NCBI RefSeq assembly: GCF_003628475.1 | Contig: NZ_RCAA01000032.1 | Span: 49,600-85,661 of the forward strand | Reading direction: 5' to 3' | Source: Enterobacter sp. R1(2018) | GTDB taxonomy: Bacteria; Pseudomonadota; Gammaproteobacteria; Enterobacterales; Enterobacteriaceae | DNA length: 36,062 bases | Part shown: positions 19,425 to 26,898 of the stretch, piece by piece | How positions within the stretch are numbered: the first letter of the stretch is position 1 | How the letters are laid out: each line of letters opens with the position of its first letter | Position numbers and translations under genes: made by a program | Notes under the pieces: generated by a model | Database searches by the model: none | What the model was told of the DNA's origin: nothing | What the model saw: only the letters and a program-made list of their open reading frames with translations

Positions 19425-20272
19425 ACCTCGTCGATACGCTGCTTTCCCCTTTTCAGTTCGGCTTTATGATCAATGCGCTGGTGATGACCGCGCTGGTCGC
19501 CGTTCCCTGCGCCCTGCTCTCCTGTTTTCTGGTGTTAAAAGGCTGGGCGCTGATGGGCGACGCCATGAGCCATGCGGTTTTCCCCGGCGTAGTCGTTGCC
19601 TGGATGGTGGGATTACCGCTGGGCGTTGGCGCGTTTGCCGCAGGCCTGTTCTGCGCGCTGGCAACGGGCTTTTTGCAGGACAACAGCCGCATCAAACGCG
19701 ATACCGTAATGGGCATCGTCTTTTCCGGCATGTTTGGCGCGGGCCTGGTGCTGTATGTTTATCTCAAACCCGATATCCACCTCGACCACATCCTGTTTGG
19801 CGACCTGCTTGGCGTCGGGCAGACGGATATCATCCTGACGGGCACCATCGCACTGCTCACCGCCGGCGTTATCGCCCTGAAGTGGCGGGATTTCCTGCTG
19901 CACGCCTTCGATCCCGCTCAGGCGCAGGCATCCGGCCTTAACGTCAGGCTGCTGCACTACGGTCTGCTGTGCATGGTGTCGTTAACCATCGTCGCCGCGC
20001 TGAAAGCCGTAGGGATTATCCTGGCGATCTCCTTGCTGATTGCCCCCGGCGCTATTGCCTCCCTGCTGACCCGCACGTTTTTATCCATGTTGCTGGTAGC
20101 CCTTGCCGTGGCGATTAGCGTTTCGTTTATCGGCGTTTACCTTTCCTTCTTTATCGACAGCGCTCCTGCGCCGACCATCGTGGTGCTTTCGGCCTTTATA
20201 TTTATGCTGGCCTTTATTTTCTCAACCCGCCGGCAGGCAAAAATGGAGAGCGGCCAAGGAGTTGCGCGATAA
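19421..20272 (+). CDS. sitD: Manganese/iron ABC transporter, permease SitD
   Basis: 283-residue ABC-3 permease, paralogue of SitC. Matching segments are SCFLVLKGWALMGDAMSHAVFPGVVVAW and SLLIAPGAIASLLTRTF. About eight membrane helices, short basic C-terminus. Start overlaps the sitC stop (ATGA). Last gene of the operon; no clear terminator is seen in the 74 bases before the downstream diguanylate cyclase, so read-through into that gene is possible. Confidence 0.95.
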   Translation: MNLVDTLLSPFQFGFMINALVMTALVAVPCALLSCFLVLKGWALMGDAMSHAVFPGVVVAWMVGLPLGVGAFAAGLFCALATGFLQDNSRIKRDTVMGIVFSGMFGAGLVLYVYLKPDIHLDHILFGDLLGVGQTDIILTGTIALLTAGVIALKWRDFLLHAFDPAQAQASGLNVRLLHYGLLCMVSLTIVAALKAVGIILAISLLIAPGAIASLLTRTFLSMLLVALAVAISVSFIGVYLSFFIDSAPAPTIVVLSAFIFMLAFIFSTRRQAKMESGQGVAR

Positions 20273-20346
20273 CTTTTTCACCGGTCATATTTACAACTCA
20301 TTTATAACTGTTAAAAATGAATATTATTTAAACATAGACATGATCA

Positions 20347-21306
20347 ATGTCCGAAGACGCGCTCAGGCAGCAAATCCAGAACCTCAAAAAGCACAACGCC
20401 CGGCTAAAAAGAATTGCCCACGATGCGCGAAACAAGCTCAGTGCGGCTCTGGACGGCACCGGCCTGTGCCTGTGGCAGCTCGACGTGCCCAGCGGCAAGC
20501 TGGTGATCTTCAATCGCCGATGGGGTTCGATGTTGGGCTATCGGCCCAAAGAACTTAGCGCTCACTTCGAGGTGTGGCGTGAGCATCTGCATCCGGAAGA
20601 TAAAGAGAGGGTGCTGGCGGCGTTTTACAATCATCTGGAAGGCAAAGCGCCGTTTTACGAGGCTTTGCACCGCATGCAGGCCAAAAACGGCACCGTCACC
20701 TGGGTTCTGGACCGCGGCAGGGTGACCGAGTGGGACGCTGGCGGAAAGCCGCTCAGGGTAACCGGTACCCACATCGATATGACCAAAGAGAAGCAGTACG
20801 AAGAGCAGCTTGCCAAACTCGCCAACCACGACCCGCTGACCGGCTTAACCAACCGCCACGCGCTGCGCGCGCGTTTTGACGTGATGAAAGAGCGCGGGCC
20901 GCTCTCGCTGGCCTTTATCGACCTGGATGACTTTAAAAACGTTAACGATACCTTTGGCCACCGCAGCGGGGACGAAGTGCTGATGCAGCTTAGCCAGCGT
21001 TTGCAGGATGCCTGCCCGCCAGAAGTCACCATCGGCCGCATTGGCGGCGACGAATTTATCCTGCTGATGCCGTGGGCGATGGATAATAAGGAAATTAGCG
21101 ATATTACCAGACGCTGCCTGGACGCCGCCGTCACCCCCTTTGAGCTGGGCAACGGCGCTGCTACCCTTGGCGCATCAATAGGCGTCCACGAGTCATGGGA
21201 GAGCGATAATTTCGCCGACGCGGTGATCCGCGCCGACGAGTCGATGTATTTAATAAAACGTACCGGCAAAAACGGCATCGCGTTGGGTACCGTTGTGCTC
21301 ACCTAG
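20347..21306 (+). CDS. PAS-GGDEF diguanylate cyclase
   Basis: 319 residues. A short coiled coil (about 1-30) leads to a PAS domain (about 33-150; YRPKELSAHFEVWREHLHPEDKE and RVTGTHIDMTKEKQYEEQL) and a GGDEF domain (about 160-315; NHDPLTGLTNR, IDLDDFKNVNDTFGH, RIGGDEFILL with the motif at 233-237). The catalytic motif is intact, so it should make cyclic di-GMP in the cytosol. No transmembrane segment is seen. The usual RxxD inhibitory site five residues before GGDEF reads PPEV, so product feedback is probably absent. The start has no Shine-Dalgarno and lies in a GACAT-GATCA-ATGTC palindrome; an in-frame TGA right before it rules out an earlier start. It sits 74 bases after sitD. Confidence 0.9.
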   Translation: MSEDALRQQIQNLKKHNARLKRIAHDARNKLSAALDGTGLCLWQLDVPSGKLVIFNRRWGSMLGYRPKELSAHFEVWREHLHPEDKERVLAAFYNHLEGKAPFYEALHRMQAKNGTVTWVLDRGRVTEWDAGGKPLRVTGTHIDMTKEKQYEEQLAKLANHDPLTGLTNRHALRARFDVMKERGPLSLAFIDLDDFKNVNDTFGHRSGDEVLMQLSQRLQDACPPEVTIGRIGGDEFILLMPWAMDNKEISDITRRCLDAAVTPFELGNGAATLGASIGVHESWESDNFADAVIRADESMYLIKRTGKNGIALGTVVLT

Positions 21307-21336
21307 CCCTTTTTGCAAGGGATAATGCCTCACACC

Positions 21337-22224
21337 TTACGCCAGGTACTTATTAAACCAGTCAATGGTACGCTTCCACGCCAGCTCTGCCGCGGCCTTA
21401 TCGTAACGCGGCGTCGAATCGTTATGGAAACCGTGATTCACGCCCGGATAGACGTAGGCTTCGTAGATTTTATTATTGGCTTTCAGCGCGGCCTCGTAGG
21501 CAGGCCAGCCTTCGTTGATGGGCTTATCCAGCTCGCCATAGTGCAGCAGCAGCGGCGCCTTAATGCGCGGCACATCCTCCGCTTTCGGCTGTCTGCCATA
21601 AAAAGGCACCGCCGCCGCCAGCTCCGGATAGGCCACCGCCGCAGCGTTCGCCACCCCGCCGCCGTAGCAAAAGCCGGTGATGCCGACCCTGCCGGTCGTC
21701 GCTTCGTTATTTAGCAGAAACTCTATTGCGGCAAAGAAATCGTTCATTAATTTGCCAGGATCGACCTGCTGCTGCAGCTCGCGGCCCTTTTCATCGTTGC
21801 CGGGATAGCCGCCGACCGAGCTTAATCCGTCCGGCGCCAGCGCGATAAACCCCGCCTTCGCCACGCGTCGCGCCACATCTTCGATATAGGGATTCAGGCC
21901 GCGGTTTTCATGAACCACAACCACGGCAGGCACTTTTCCCGTCGCCTTCGCGGGCTTCACCAGATAGCCTTTCACGCTGCCGTGCCCCTGCGGTGAAGGG
22001 TAGTGGATATACTCCGGCAGAATATTGGGGTCGGTAAATTCCACCTGCTGCGCGAAGGCGTAGTTGGGCGTCAGCAGCGTTCCGAGCGCCACGGCAGACA
22101 GTCCACCGACGACAAATTTTGAAGCCAGATCGAGAAACTCACGCTTGCTGATTTTACCGTGCACATAAAAATCGAAGTACTCAAGGAGCTCAGGCGGGAA
22201 ATCTTTCGCTGTCATTCTGGTCAT
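21337..22224 (-). CDS. yghX: Dienelactone hydrolase-family protein YghX
   Basis: 295 residues from the ATG at 22224, chosen because E. coli YghX begins at the matching place (TAKDFPxELL); the frame extends to 22302 without family support. Alpha/beta hydrolase of the DLH family. The nucleophile elbow is GFCYGGG (Cys nucleophile), the acid lies in [15 protein letters not shown], and the histidine in [11 protein letters not shown]. The N-terminus has [28 protein letters not shown], resembling a twin-arginine signal with Lys in place of the first Arg, so export is possible. In many E. coli strains yghX is split; this copy is intact. Physiological substrate unknown. Confidence 0.93.
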   Translation of the reverse strand: MTRMTAKDFPPELLEYFDFYVHGKISKREFLDLASKFVVGGLSAVALGTLLTPNYAFAQQVEFTDPNILPEYIHYPSPQGHGSVKGYLVKPAKATGKVPAVVVVHENRGLNPYIEDVARRVAKAGFIALAPDGLSSVGGYPGNDEKGRELQQQVDPGKLMNDFFAAIEFLLNNEATTGRVGITGFCYGGGVANAAAVAYPELAAAVPFYGRQPKAEDVPRIKAPLLLHYGELDKPINEGWPAYEAALKANNKIYEAYVYPGVNHGFHNDSTPRYDKAAAELAWKRTIDWFNKYLA

Positions 22225-22351
22225 CTGCAGGCCCTTTTTACTGAGGAAAGTTGCATGAATAATGGCCTGCAAACGGCGATTTTGTAAACATTTCGCGTGC
22301 ACCGCCTTTCATTTTTGCTCTGCTGTTGCCCAACATGCTTCGCTTATTTAT

Positions 22352-22364
22352 GGTACAAAGTACC
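22352..22364. promoter_or_regulatory. Palindrome upstream of the RpiR-type regulator
   Basis: GGTAC-AAA-GTACC is a perfect 13-base palindrome 34 bases before the proposed start of the regulator; it could be an autoregulatory operator. Confidence 0.35.
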
Positions 22365-22397
22365 GGCTATTTTTCTTCACTTTCAGGACGCGGCGCC

Positions 22398-23261
22398 ATG
22401 GCTTTTTCCATCGATATTATTTCCTGCATCACCGACCGCTTTGTGGAGCTTACCGCCACGGAAAAGCGCATTGCGCAGTTTATTCTTGATGACGTACAGT
22501 CCGCCGCCACTTTACCGATTGCAGAAATGGCGCGGCTTACCGGCACCAGCCAGGCATCGATCACCCGTTTTGCGCGCGCCATCGGCTGCAAAGACGTGCG
22601 GGAACTGAAGGTGAAACTCGCACAGTCGCTGGCCGTCGGACAGCGCTTTATCCTCGACGTGCCGGATCTCGAAGGCGTACAGGGGATCTACGAAACTATC
22701 ATTAACGTGCTGGACATTAATCGCCGGGCGCTCGACCCGGAATCGCTCAAAAAAGCCGTCGAATGGCTGAGCGACGCGCGGCAGATTCTGGCCATCGGTA
22801 TGGGCGGCGGCTCGACGATTTGCGCGCAGGAAGTGCAGTTTCGCCTGTTCCGCCTTGGCCTGCCGGTGGTCAGCCAGAGCGACGGCCTGCTGGTCAGAAT
22901 GATGTGTTCTGCCGTGACGCCGAACGACGTGGTGCTCGCCCTCTCGCTGGGCGGCTATACGCCGGAAATCATTGAAAGCGCGGCGATGGCAAGGCAGTAC
23001 GGCGCAAAAGTTATCGCTATTACGCCGCAGGAGTCGCCGCTGGCGGCCAACGCCGATATCGTCCTGCCGCTTATCGTGCGGGAAAATGACTACATCTTTA
23101 AGCCGAGCACCTCGCGTTATGCGATGCTGGCGATGGTGGACGTGCTGGCGACGGAGCTGGCGATGGCGAATAAAAATCAGGCGAAGGACCGGCTGCGGCG
23201 TATCAAGCTGGCGCTGGACAGCCACCGCGGCGGGGCGGATCGGCAGCCGTTGGGGGATTAA
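22398..23261 (+). CDS. MurR/RpiR-family transcriptional regulator of the sugar-acid locus
   Basis: 287 residues from the ATG at 22398 (MAFSIDIISCITDRF), which fits the family's usual ~285; an upstream ATG at 22326 would add 24 unlike residues. The N-terminal HTH_6 domain spans about 1-77 (LTATEKRIAQFILDD, MARLTGTSQASITRFARAIGCKDVRELK). A SIS sugar-phosphate isomerase domain follows at about 110-260 (ILAIGMGGGSTICAQEVQFRLFRLG, VLALSLGGYTPEIIESA). RpiR regulators usually sense phosphorylated sugars or sugar acids. It is convergent with the aldolase-kinase-transporter operon across a REP pair, and is the only local regulator for that locus, so control of it is the natural inference; the ligand may be KDPG or KDPGal. 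Confidence 0.88.
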   Translation: MAFSIDIISCITDRFVELTATEKRIAQFILDDVQSAATLPIAEMARLTGTSQASITRFARAIGCKDVRELKVKLAQSLAVGQRFILDVPDLEGVQGIYETIINVLDINRRALDPESLKKAVEWLSDARQILAIGMGGGSTICAQEVQFRLFRLGLPVVSQSDGLLVRMMCSAVTPNDVVLALSLGGYTPEIIESAAMARQYGAKVIAITPQESPLAANADIVLPLIVRENDYIFKPSTSRYAMLAMVDVLATELAMANKNQAKDRLRRIKLALDSHRGGADRQPLGD

Positions 23262-23265
23262 AACA

Positions 23266-23330
23266 GATGGATAGCGCTTATCCATCCGATGATTCGCATA
23301 ACCTTGTCGGTCGGATAAGCGCCATCCGAC
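23266..23330. repeat. REP/BIME-type pair between the regulator and aldolase genes
   Basis: Two palindromic units in the convergent gap: 23266-23286 (GATGGATA-GCGCT-TATCCATC) and 23310-23330 (GTCGGATAAGCGCCATCCGAC is the full 21-base unit, core only shared with other units here). They may also serve as transcript ends for both convergent units. Confidence 0.75.
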
Positions 23331-23345
23331 ACTCATCCAACGCTT

Positions 23346-23948
23346 TTAAAACCTGAAGGCCGCCATAAACCGCCGGGCCTTTTCACGGGTCGTCTCCAGG
23401 CTCTGCCCCGCGCGATATAAATCGCTACCAAGCCCCGCACCCGCGCAGCCTGCCCGTAAATATTCGCCCAGGTTTTCCGGCGTAACGCCGCCAACCGCCA
23501 GCACGGGAATGGAAGGCGGCAACACCGCTTTTAACGCCGCGATATAAGCCGGGCCAAAAGCTGAAGACGGGAAAATCTTCAGCCACTGCGCCCCGGCCTC
23601 CAGCGCGGTAAAAGCCTCGCTGGCGGTGGCGCAGCCGGCACAAACCAGCATTCCGGCATCAACCGCGCGGCGAATGACCGCCGGGTTGGTGTTCGGCGTT
23701 ACTATCAGCTTTGCCCCGGCCTCGGCCAGGAAATCCACCTGTTCGGTTTTCAACACCGTTCCCGCGCCGATAAAAGCCTTATCGCCGAAGCGGCCGATCG
23801 TCTGTGGAATACTCTGCTGCCAGTCCGGCGAATTCAGGGGGATCTCAATATAGCCAAATCCCTCTTCTATCAGCGTGCCGACGTGGTCGCCGGCTTCATG
23901 AGGATGAATGCCGCGCAAAATGGCGACTAAAGGTTTAGCGTCTTGCAT
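23346..23948 (-). CDS. dgoA: 2-dehydro-3-deoxy-6-phosphogalactonate (KDPGal/KDPG) aldolase
   Basis: 200 residues from the ATG at 23948 (SD AAGGAG, 8 bases away); a TTG one codon earlier is possible. Class I aldolase of the KDPG/KHG family: Arg in AILRGI, the catalytic Glu in IEIPLNSP (Glu35) and the Schiff-base Lys in LKIFPSSAFGPAYI (Lys124). It cleaves a 2-keto-3-deoxy-6-phospho-hexonate to pyruvate and glyceraldehyde 3-phosphate. It resembles E. coli DgoA (ILRGI, EIPLNSP, CATAxEAFTALEAGAQ, GLGSDLYRAGQS) rather than Eda. The start overlaps the end of the kinase gene by 14 bases. No dgoD dehydratase or DgoT transporter is present, so this is not a standard galactonate operon. Galacto versus gluco preference cannot be settled by eye. 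Confidence 0.9.
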   Translation of the reverse strand: MQDAKPLVAILRGIHPHEAGDHVGTLIEEGFGYIEIPLNSPDWQQSIPQTIGRFGDKAFIGAGTVLKTEQVDFLAEAGAKLIVTPNTNPAVIRRAVDAGMLVCAGCATASEAFTALEAGAQWLKIFPSSAFGPAYIAALKAVLPPSIPVLAVGGVTPENLGEYLRAGCAGAGLGSDLYRAGQSLETTREKARRFMAAFRF

Positions 23949-24789
23949 CAAGAATACTCCTTATACCCTGCTGGAAAGCGGCGTCGCCCGCTATTTCTTC
24001 GGCCGTAATACCCGCCTTTTCAAAAGCCTGTCGATAGCGGCGGCAAAGCGCTTCGCCTCCTACCAGAGTGACTCTTTCCGCCGGCTCCATCGCCGCTACT
24101 TCTGCACCAATCAGCAGGCCGGAAAGCCAGTCGCTGACGGATTCTGGCGCCAGCTCGCCCAGCACTCGTGACGCTCGCGCCTCAAAGAGTTTGCTCACGA
24201 ACGCTGGCGAATCCAGCCCTCGCTGCAGGCCCGCCTGAAACGCCACGCTGTCGTTGCGCTGCTCCGGCAGCCCTTTGCCGATAAGCGAATGGTTCAGCAG
24301 GACGTGGTGCAGTTCGCCCGTCATCGCGGTGGAAAAGGCGCTCACCGCGCCATCTGTTACCCGTACGCATTTGCTGTGCGTGCCGGGCAGGACGTAACAG
24401 GCGGCAGGAGCAAGCCGCATCGCGCCCAGCAGCTGCGTTTCTTCGCCGCGCATGACGTTCCGCTCGGTCTTCAGGCCAGGCACGATCCATACCTGCGGCG
24501 CAACCTCATAAAGCCGCGCGCTCAGCTCGCGCAGCGACACCGGACACGCCAGATATGGAACGGATTGCCAGCCCGCGTCGCTGCCGATCATGCCGGCCAT
24601 CACCACCGGCATAGTTTCCCGTACCCGCCAGGGTTCGATGTATTTGTCGAATACTTCCCGCGCGGTTTGCCCGACCAGACGGCTTACGCCGTAAGGCAGT
24701 TGCAGGCTGTCTACGCACTGCCCGTCGCGATACAGCCAGGCGCGCAGGTGCGTTGAGCCCCAGTCGATGGCGATATAGCTTTCGCTCAT
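23935..24789 (-). CDS. dgoK: 2-dehydro-3-deoxygalactonokinase (DgoK family)
   Basis: 284 residues (E. coli DgoK 292). DgoK-family sugar kinase in an actin/hexokinase-like fold: phosphate-binding AIDWGSTHLRAWL at the N-terminus, GMIGSDAGWQ, ERNVMRGEETQLLGA, YVLPGTHSKCVRV, TGELHHVLL, and TLVGGEALCRRY near the C-terminus. It phosphorylates 2-keto-3-deoxygalactonate (some members also take 2-keto-3-deoxygluconate) with ATP in the cytosol. It overlaps the symporter by ATGA and the aldolase by 14 bases, so the three are tightly co-translated. Its product is the aldolase substrate. Confidence 0.92.
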   Translation of the reverse strand: MSESYIAIDWGSTHLRAWLYRDGQCVDSLQLPYGVSRLVGQTAREVFDKYIEPWRVRETMPVVMAGMIGSDAGWQSVPYLACPVSLRELSARLYEVAPQVWIVPGLKTERNVMRGEETQLLGAMRLAPAACYVLPGTHSKCVRVTDGAVSAFSTAMTGELHHVLLNHSLIGKGLPEQRNDSVAFQAGLQRGLDSPAFVSKLFEARASRVLGELAPESVSDWLSGLLIGAEVAAMEPAERVTLVGGEALCRRYRQAFEKAGITAEEIAGDAAFQQGIRSILDARR

Positions 24790-26276
24790 CGTGCGTTCCC
24801 CGCAGCGCTTTTACCCAGCGGCACCGGTACGGCTTCTGGCTGGCTTTCACGTTCGCGGGTAATCATCTCCAGCGCCTCTTCGCGGCTCATTTTGCTGGCC
24901 GGAGTCAGCAGCGTCACCACCACAGCACAGCTCAGGCTCGCCAGTACGGAAGGCACCACCGGGTTGCCCCAGAAGCTCAGCCAGCCGTCGTTTGCCAGCA
25001 CCACCAAAGAAGCGCCTGCGCCGCCGATCAGGGCCGCGAGCGCGCCCTGCCAGTTAAAGCGCGTCCAGAAGCGGCCGAGCATCGAGCAGATAAACATGCC
25101 GGACATGATCATCGAAATCATTTTGGTGATGTAGCTGATGATGTCGTTAGAGGTCAGGGCGAACAGCAGCGCCAGGCCAATCACCAGCACGAGGAAAATA
25201 CGCGACAGGCGAATCGCTTTTTCAGGCGCGGGCATATGGCCCGTAATCAGGGTATAGAGATCGCGCAGCATAATTGAAACCGCCGCGATGGCGTCGGAGC
25301 TGCCGGAGGACATGTTGGCCGACATACCGGCAATCAACACCGCCATCGCCAGTACGGGCGGCAGAACCTGCGTGGCGAACAGGAAGGCAAAGCCGCTGTT
25401 TTCAAGGGACGAATTCATGGTATACGCCGCCATGCCGATAATCGCCGGCAGGAAAGAGAAGCCCAGATACAGCAGGCCGGTAATCACGAAGGATTTGCGC
25501 ACCGTGCCGACCGTTTTGGCGGAGTAAATGCGCTGGCGGTAGGAAGGAGTGGCCAGCACGCCGACGCCGATAACCATCGCCAGAGAGAAGGCCGGCAGAA
25601 TACCAAGCTTATCCACCGCAAACAGGCTTTGCGCCGCCGGATCGACCGCCTGCTGAATGTGGCTCCAGCCGCCAACGTGATGCACCGCAAGTATCGCCAT
25701 CAGAATAAAGCCGATAAATAGAATCAGCGACTGGACGGTATCAATCCACACCACTGCGGAATAGCCGCCGATACCGACGTACACCACAAAGGCCGCGGCG
25801 ATAATAATTTTCGCCGTATTAATATCGATACCGCTGGCCCAGGCCAGATATAACCCGCCGCCAAGAATATGCGCGCCCAGCCAGCCGATCGAAGCGATAA
25901 ATATTAATATCGCCACCACGTTTTTAATAATTTTGCTGCCGCCGGTGTAATAAGAAATTTCTTCGCTCATGGTCATAAAGCGCATTTTACGCACCGGCGC
26001 AAAGAGCCAGGCCACCAGCAAAATGCCTACGGCGCCGCCGAGGCCGTAAAGCATTCCTGCCCAGCCGTTGGTATAGCCAAAGCCTACCGCGCCCACGCTT
26101 GAGCCGGTGCCGACCATGGTGCCAACGGTCGAGCCGAGGGTTAAAATCATCGGTAACGAGCGACCGCCTAATAAAAAGTCATCGCCATTTTTCTGGTGAC
26201 GGGAGACATACCAGCCGAGGGTAATCATCGCGCAGGCATAAATCGCAAACCAAATTAAAAAAGAGTAATTATTCAT
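24786..26276 (-). CDS. Sodium:solute symporter (SSS family) of the sugar-acid locus
   Basis: 496-residue inner-membrane protein with about 13 hydrophobic segments of the SSS family (PutP/PanF/sialic-acid transporter group). Family features are FLLGGRSLPMILTLGSTVGTMVGTGS near the N-terminus, GVLATPSYRQRIYSAKT, and AGMSANMSSGSSDAIAAVSIMLRDLY carrying likely sodium-site serines. The C-terminal tail is hydrophilic. Substrate is not readable from sequence; linkage by overlap with a 2-keto-3-deoxy sugar acid kinase suggests a sugar acid or N-acylated amino sugar acid. It follows ridA by 155 bases and probably has its own promoter, or read-through past the REP unit. Confidence 0.9.
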   Translation of the reverse strand: MNNYSFLIWFAIYACAMITLGWYVSRHQKNGDDFLLGGRSLPMILTLGSTVGTMVGTGSSVGAVGFGYTNGWAGMLYGLGGAVGILLVAWLFAPVRKMRFMTMSEEISYYTGGSKIIKNVVAILIFIASIGWLGAHILGGGLYLAWASGIDINTAKIIIAAAFVVYVGIGGYSAVVWIDTVQSLILFIGFILMAILAVHHVGGWSHIQQAVDPAAQSLFAVDKLGILPAFSLAMVIGVGVLATPSYRQRIYSAKTVGTVRKSFVITGLLYLGFSFLPAIIGMAAYTMNSSLENSGFAFLFATQVLPPVLAMAVLIAGMSANMSSGSSDAIAAVSIMLRDLYTLITGHMPAPEKAIRLSRIFLVLVIGLALLFALTSNDIISYITKMISMIMSGMFICSMLGRFWTRFNWQGALAALIGGAGASLVVLANDGWLSFWGNPVVPSVLASLSCAVVVTLLTPASKMSREEALEMITRERESQPEAVPVPLGKSAAGNAR

Positions 26277-26395
26277 GGCTCACTTCCAGATCAATAATAA
26301 AGATGAAATTAGCCGCCTGAAAAAAACATACAGGAAACCCTTAAGCACGTTCTGTAAGACGTACCTGATTTATTTATTAATAAGACAGTTAGTTC

Positions 26396-26422
26396 GGCGG
26401 GAGCGCATACGCTTAGCCCGCC
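26396..26422. repeat. REP-type palindrome between ridA and the symporter
   Basis: GGCGGG...CCCGCC arms (26396-26401, 26417-26422) around AGCGCATACGCTTAG. It splits the deacylase-ridA pair from the symporter-kinase-aldolase genes on the transcript. Confidence 0.65.
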
Positions 26423-26431
26423 AACATTTAT

Positions 26432-26827
26432 TTATTTTGCGCGTTCGGCGTTATAACAGGTCAAATCCACTTCCACTTTGCAATCAACAACCAGGTCGGC
26501 CACGCAGCACACGCGGGCTGGCGGATGGTCGGAGAAAAACTCGCTGAACACTTTGTTAAACGACTGGAAGTAGCGCGCATCGGTCAGGAAAACCTTCACG
26601 TGCACCACGTCCGCCAGGCTGTAACCCGCGCTTTCCATAATGTCTACGCAGTTCTGAATCGCCAGGCGGGACTGCTCGATAATGCCGCCTTCCACCACCT
26701 CGCCGTCTTTCATTGGCGTTTGCCCGGAAACGTATAGCCAGCCGCCCGCTTCCACCGCTTTAGCAAAGGGCAGATGCTGACCGCCGGTGCCCGTACTGCC
26801 GCCCACTCCGTAACGTTTAATGCTCAT
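26432..26827 (-). CDS. RidA-family enamine/imine deaminase
   Basis: 131 residues of the RidA/YjgF/Rid family. The key arginine that binds the substrate carboxylate is Arg105 in HPPARVCCVADLV, so the protein has the active-type residue. Segments LPFAKAVEAGGWLYVSGQTPM, AIQNCVDIMESAGYSLADVVHVKVFL and VEVDLTCYNA also fit. The family hydrolyses reactive enamine and imine intermediates released by PLP dehydratases to 2-keto acids and ammonia. Its place beside a PLP dehydratase gene suggests it finishes that reaction. Start has AGGAG upstream. It is 71 bases after the deacylase on the same strand. It is probably a specialised paralogue, as E. coli ridA lies elsewhere. Confidence 0.92.
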   Translation of the reverse strand: MSIKRYGVGGSTGTGGQHLPFAKAVEAGGWLYVSGQTPMKDGEVVEGGIIEQSRLAIQNCVDIMESAGYSLADVVHVKVFLTDARYFQSFNKVFSEFFSDHPPARVCCVADLVVDCKVEVDLTCYNAERAK

Positions 26828-26898
26828 GGTTGCTCCTTTCTTTTGTGGTGGATAGCATCTAACGCTTCTCCACCCTAACGTTCTTATCCGACAAAATG

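Noticed and set aside
19294..19941. 215-residue open frame on the plus strand inside sitC-sitD
   Set aside because: Arginine-rich shadow of the sitC and sitD frames; both real genes are well conserved.
22326..22397. Upstream ATG giving a 311-residue RpiR regulator
   Set aside because: The extra 24 residues cover the GGTAC palindrome region and do not fit the family N-terminus; 22398 gives the usual length.
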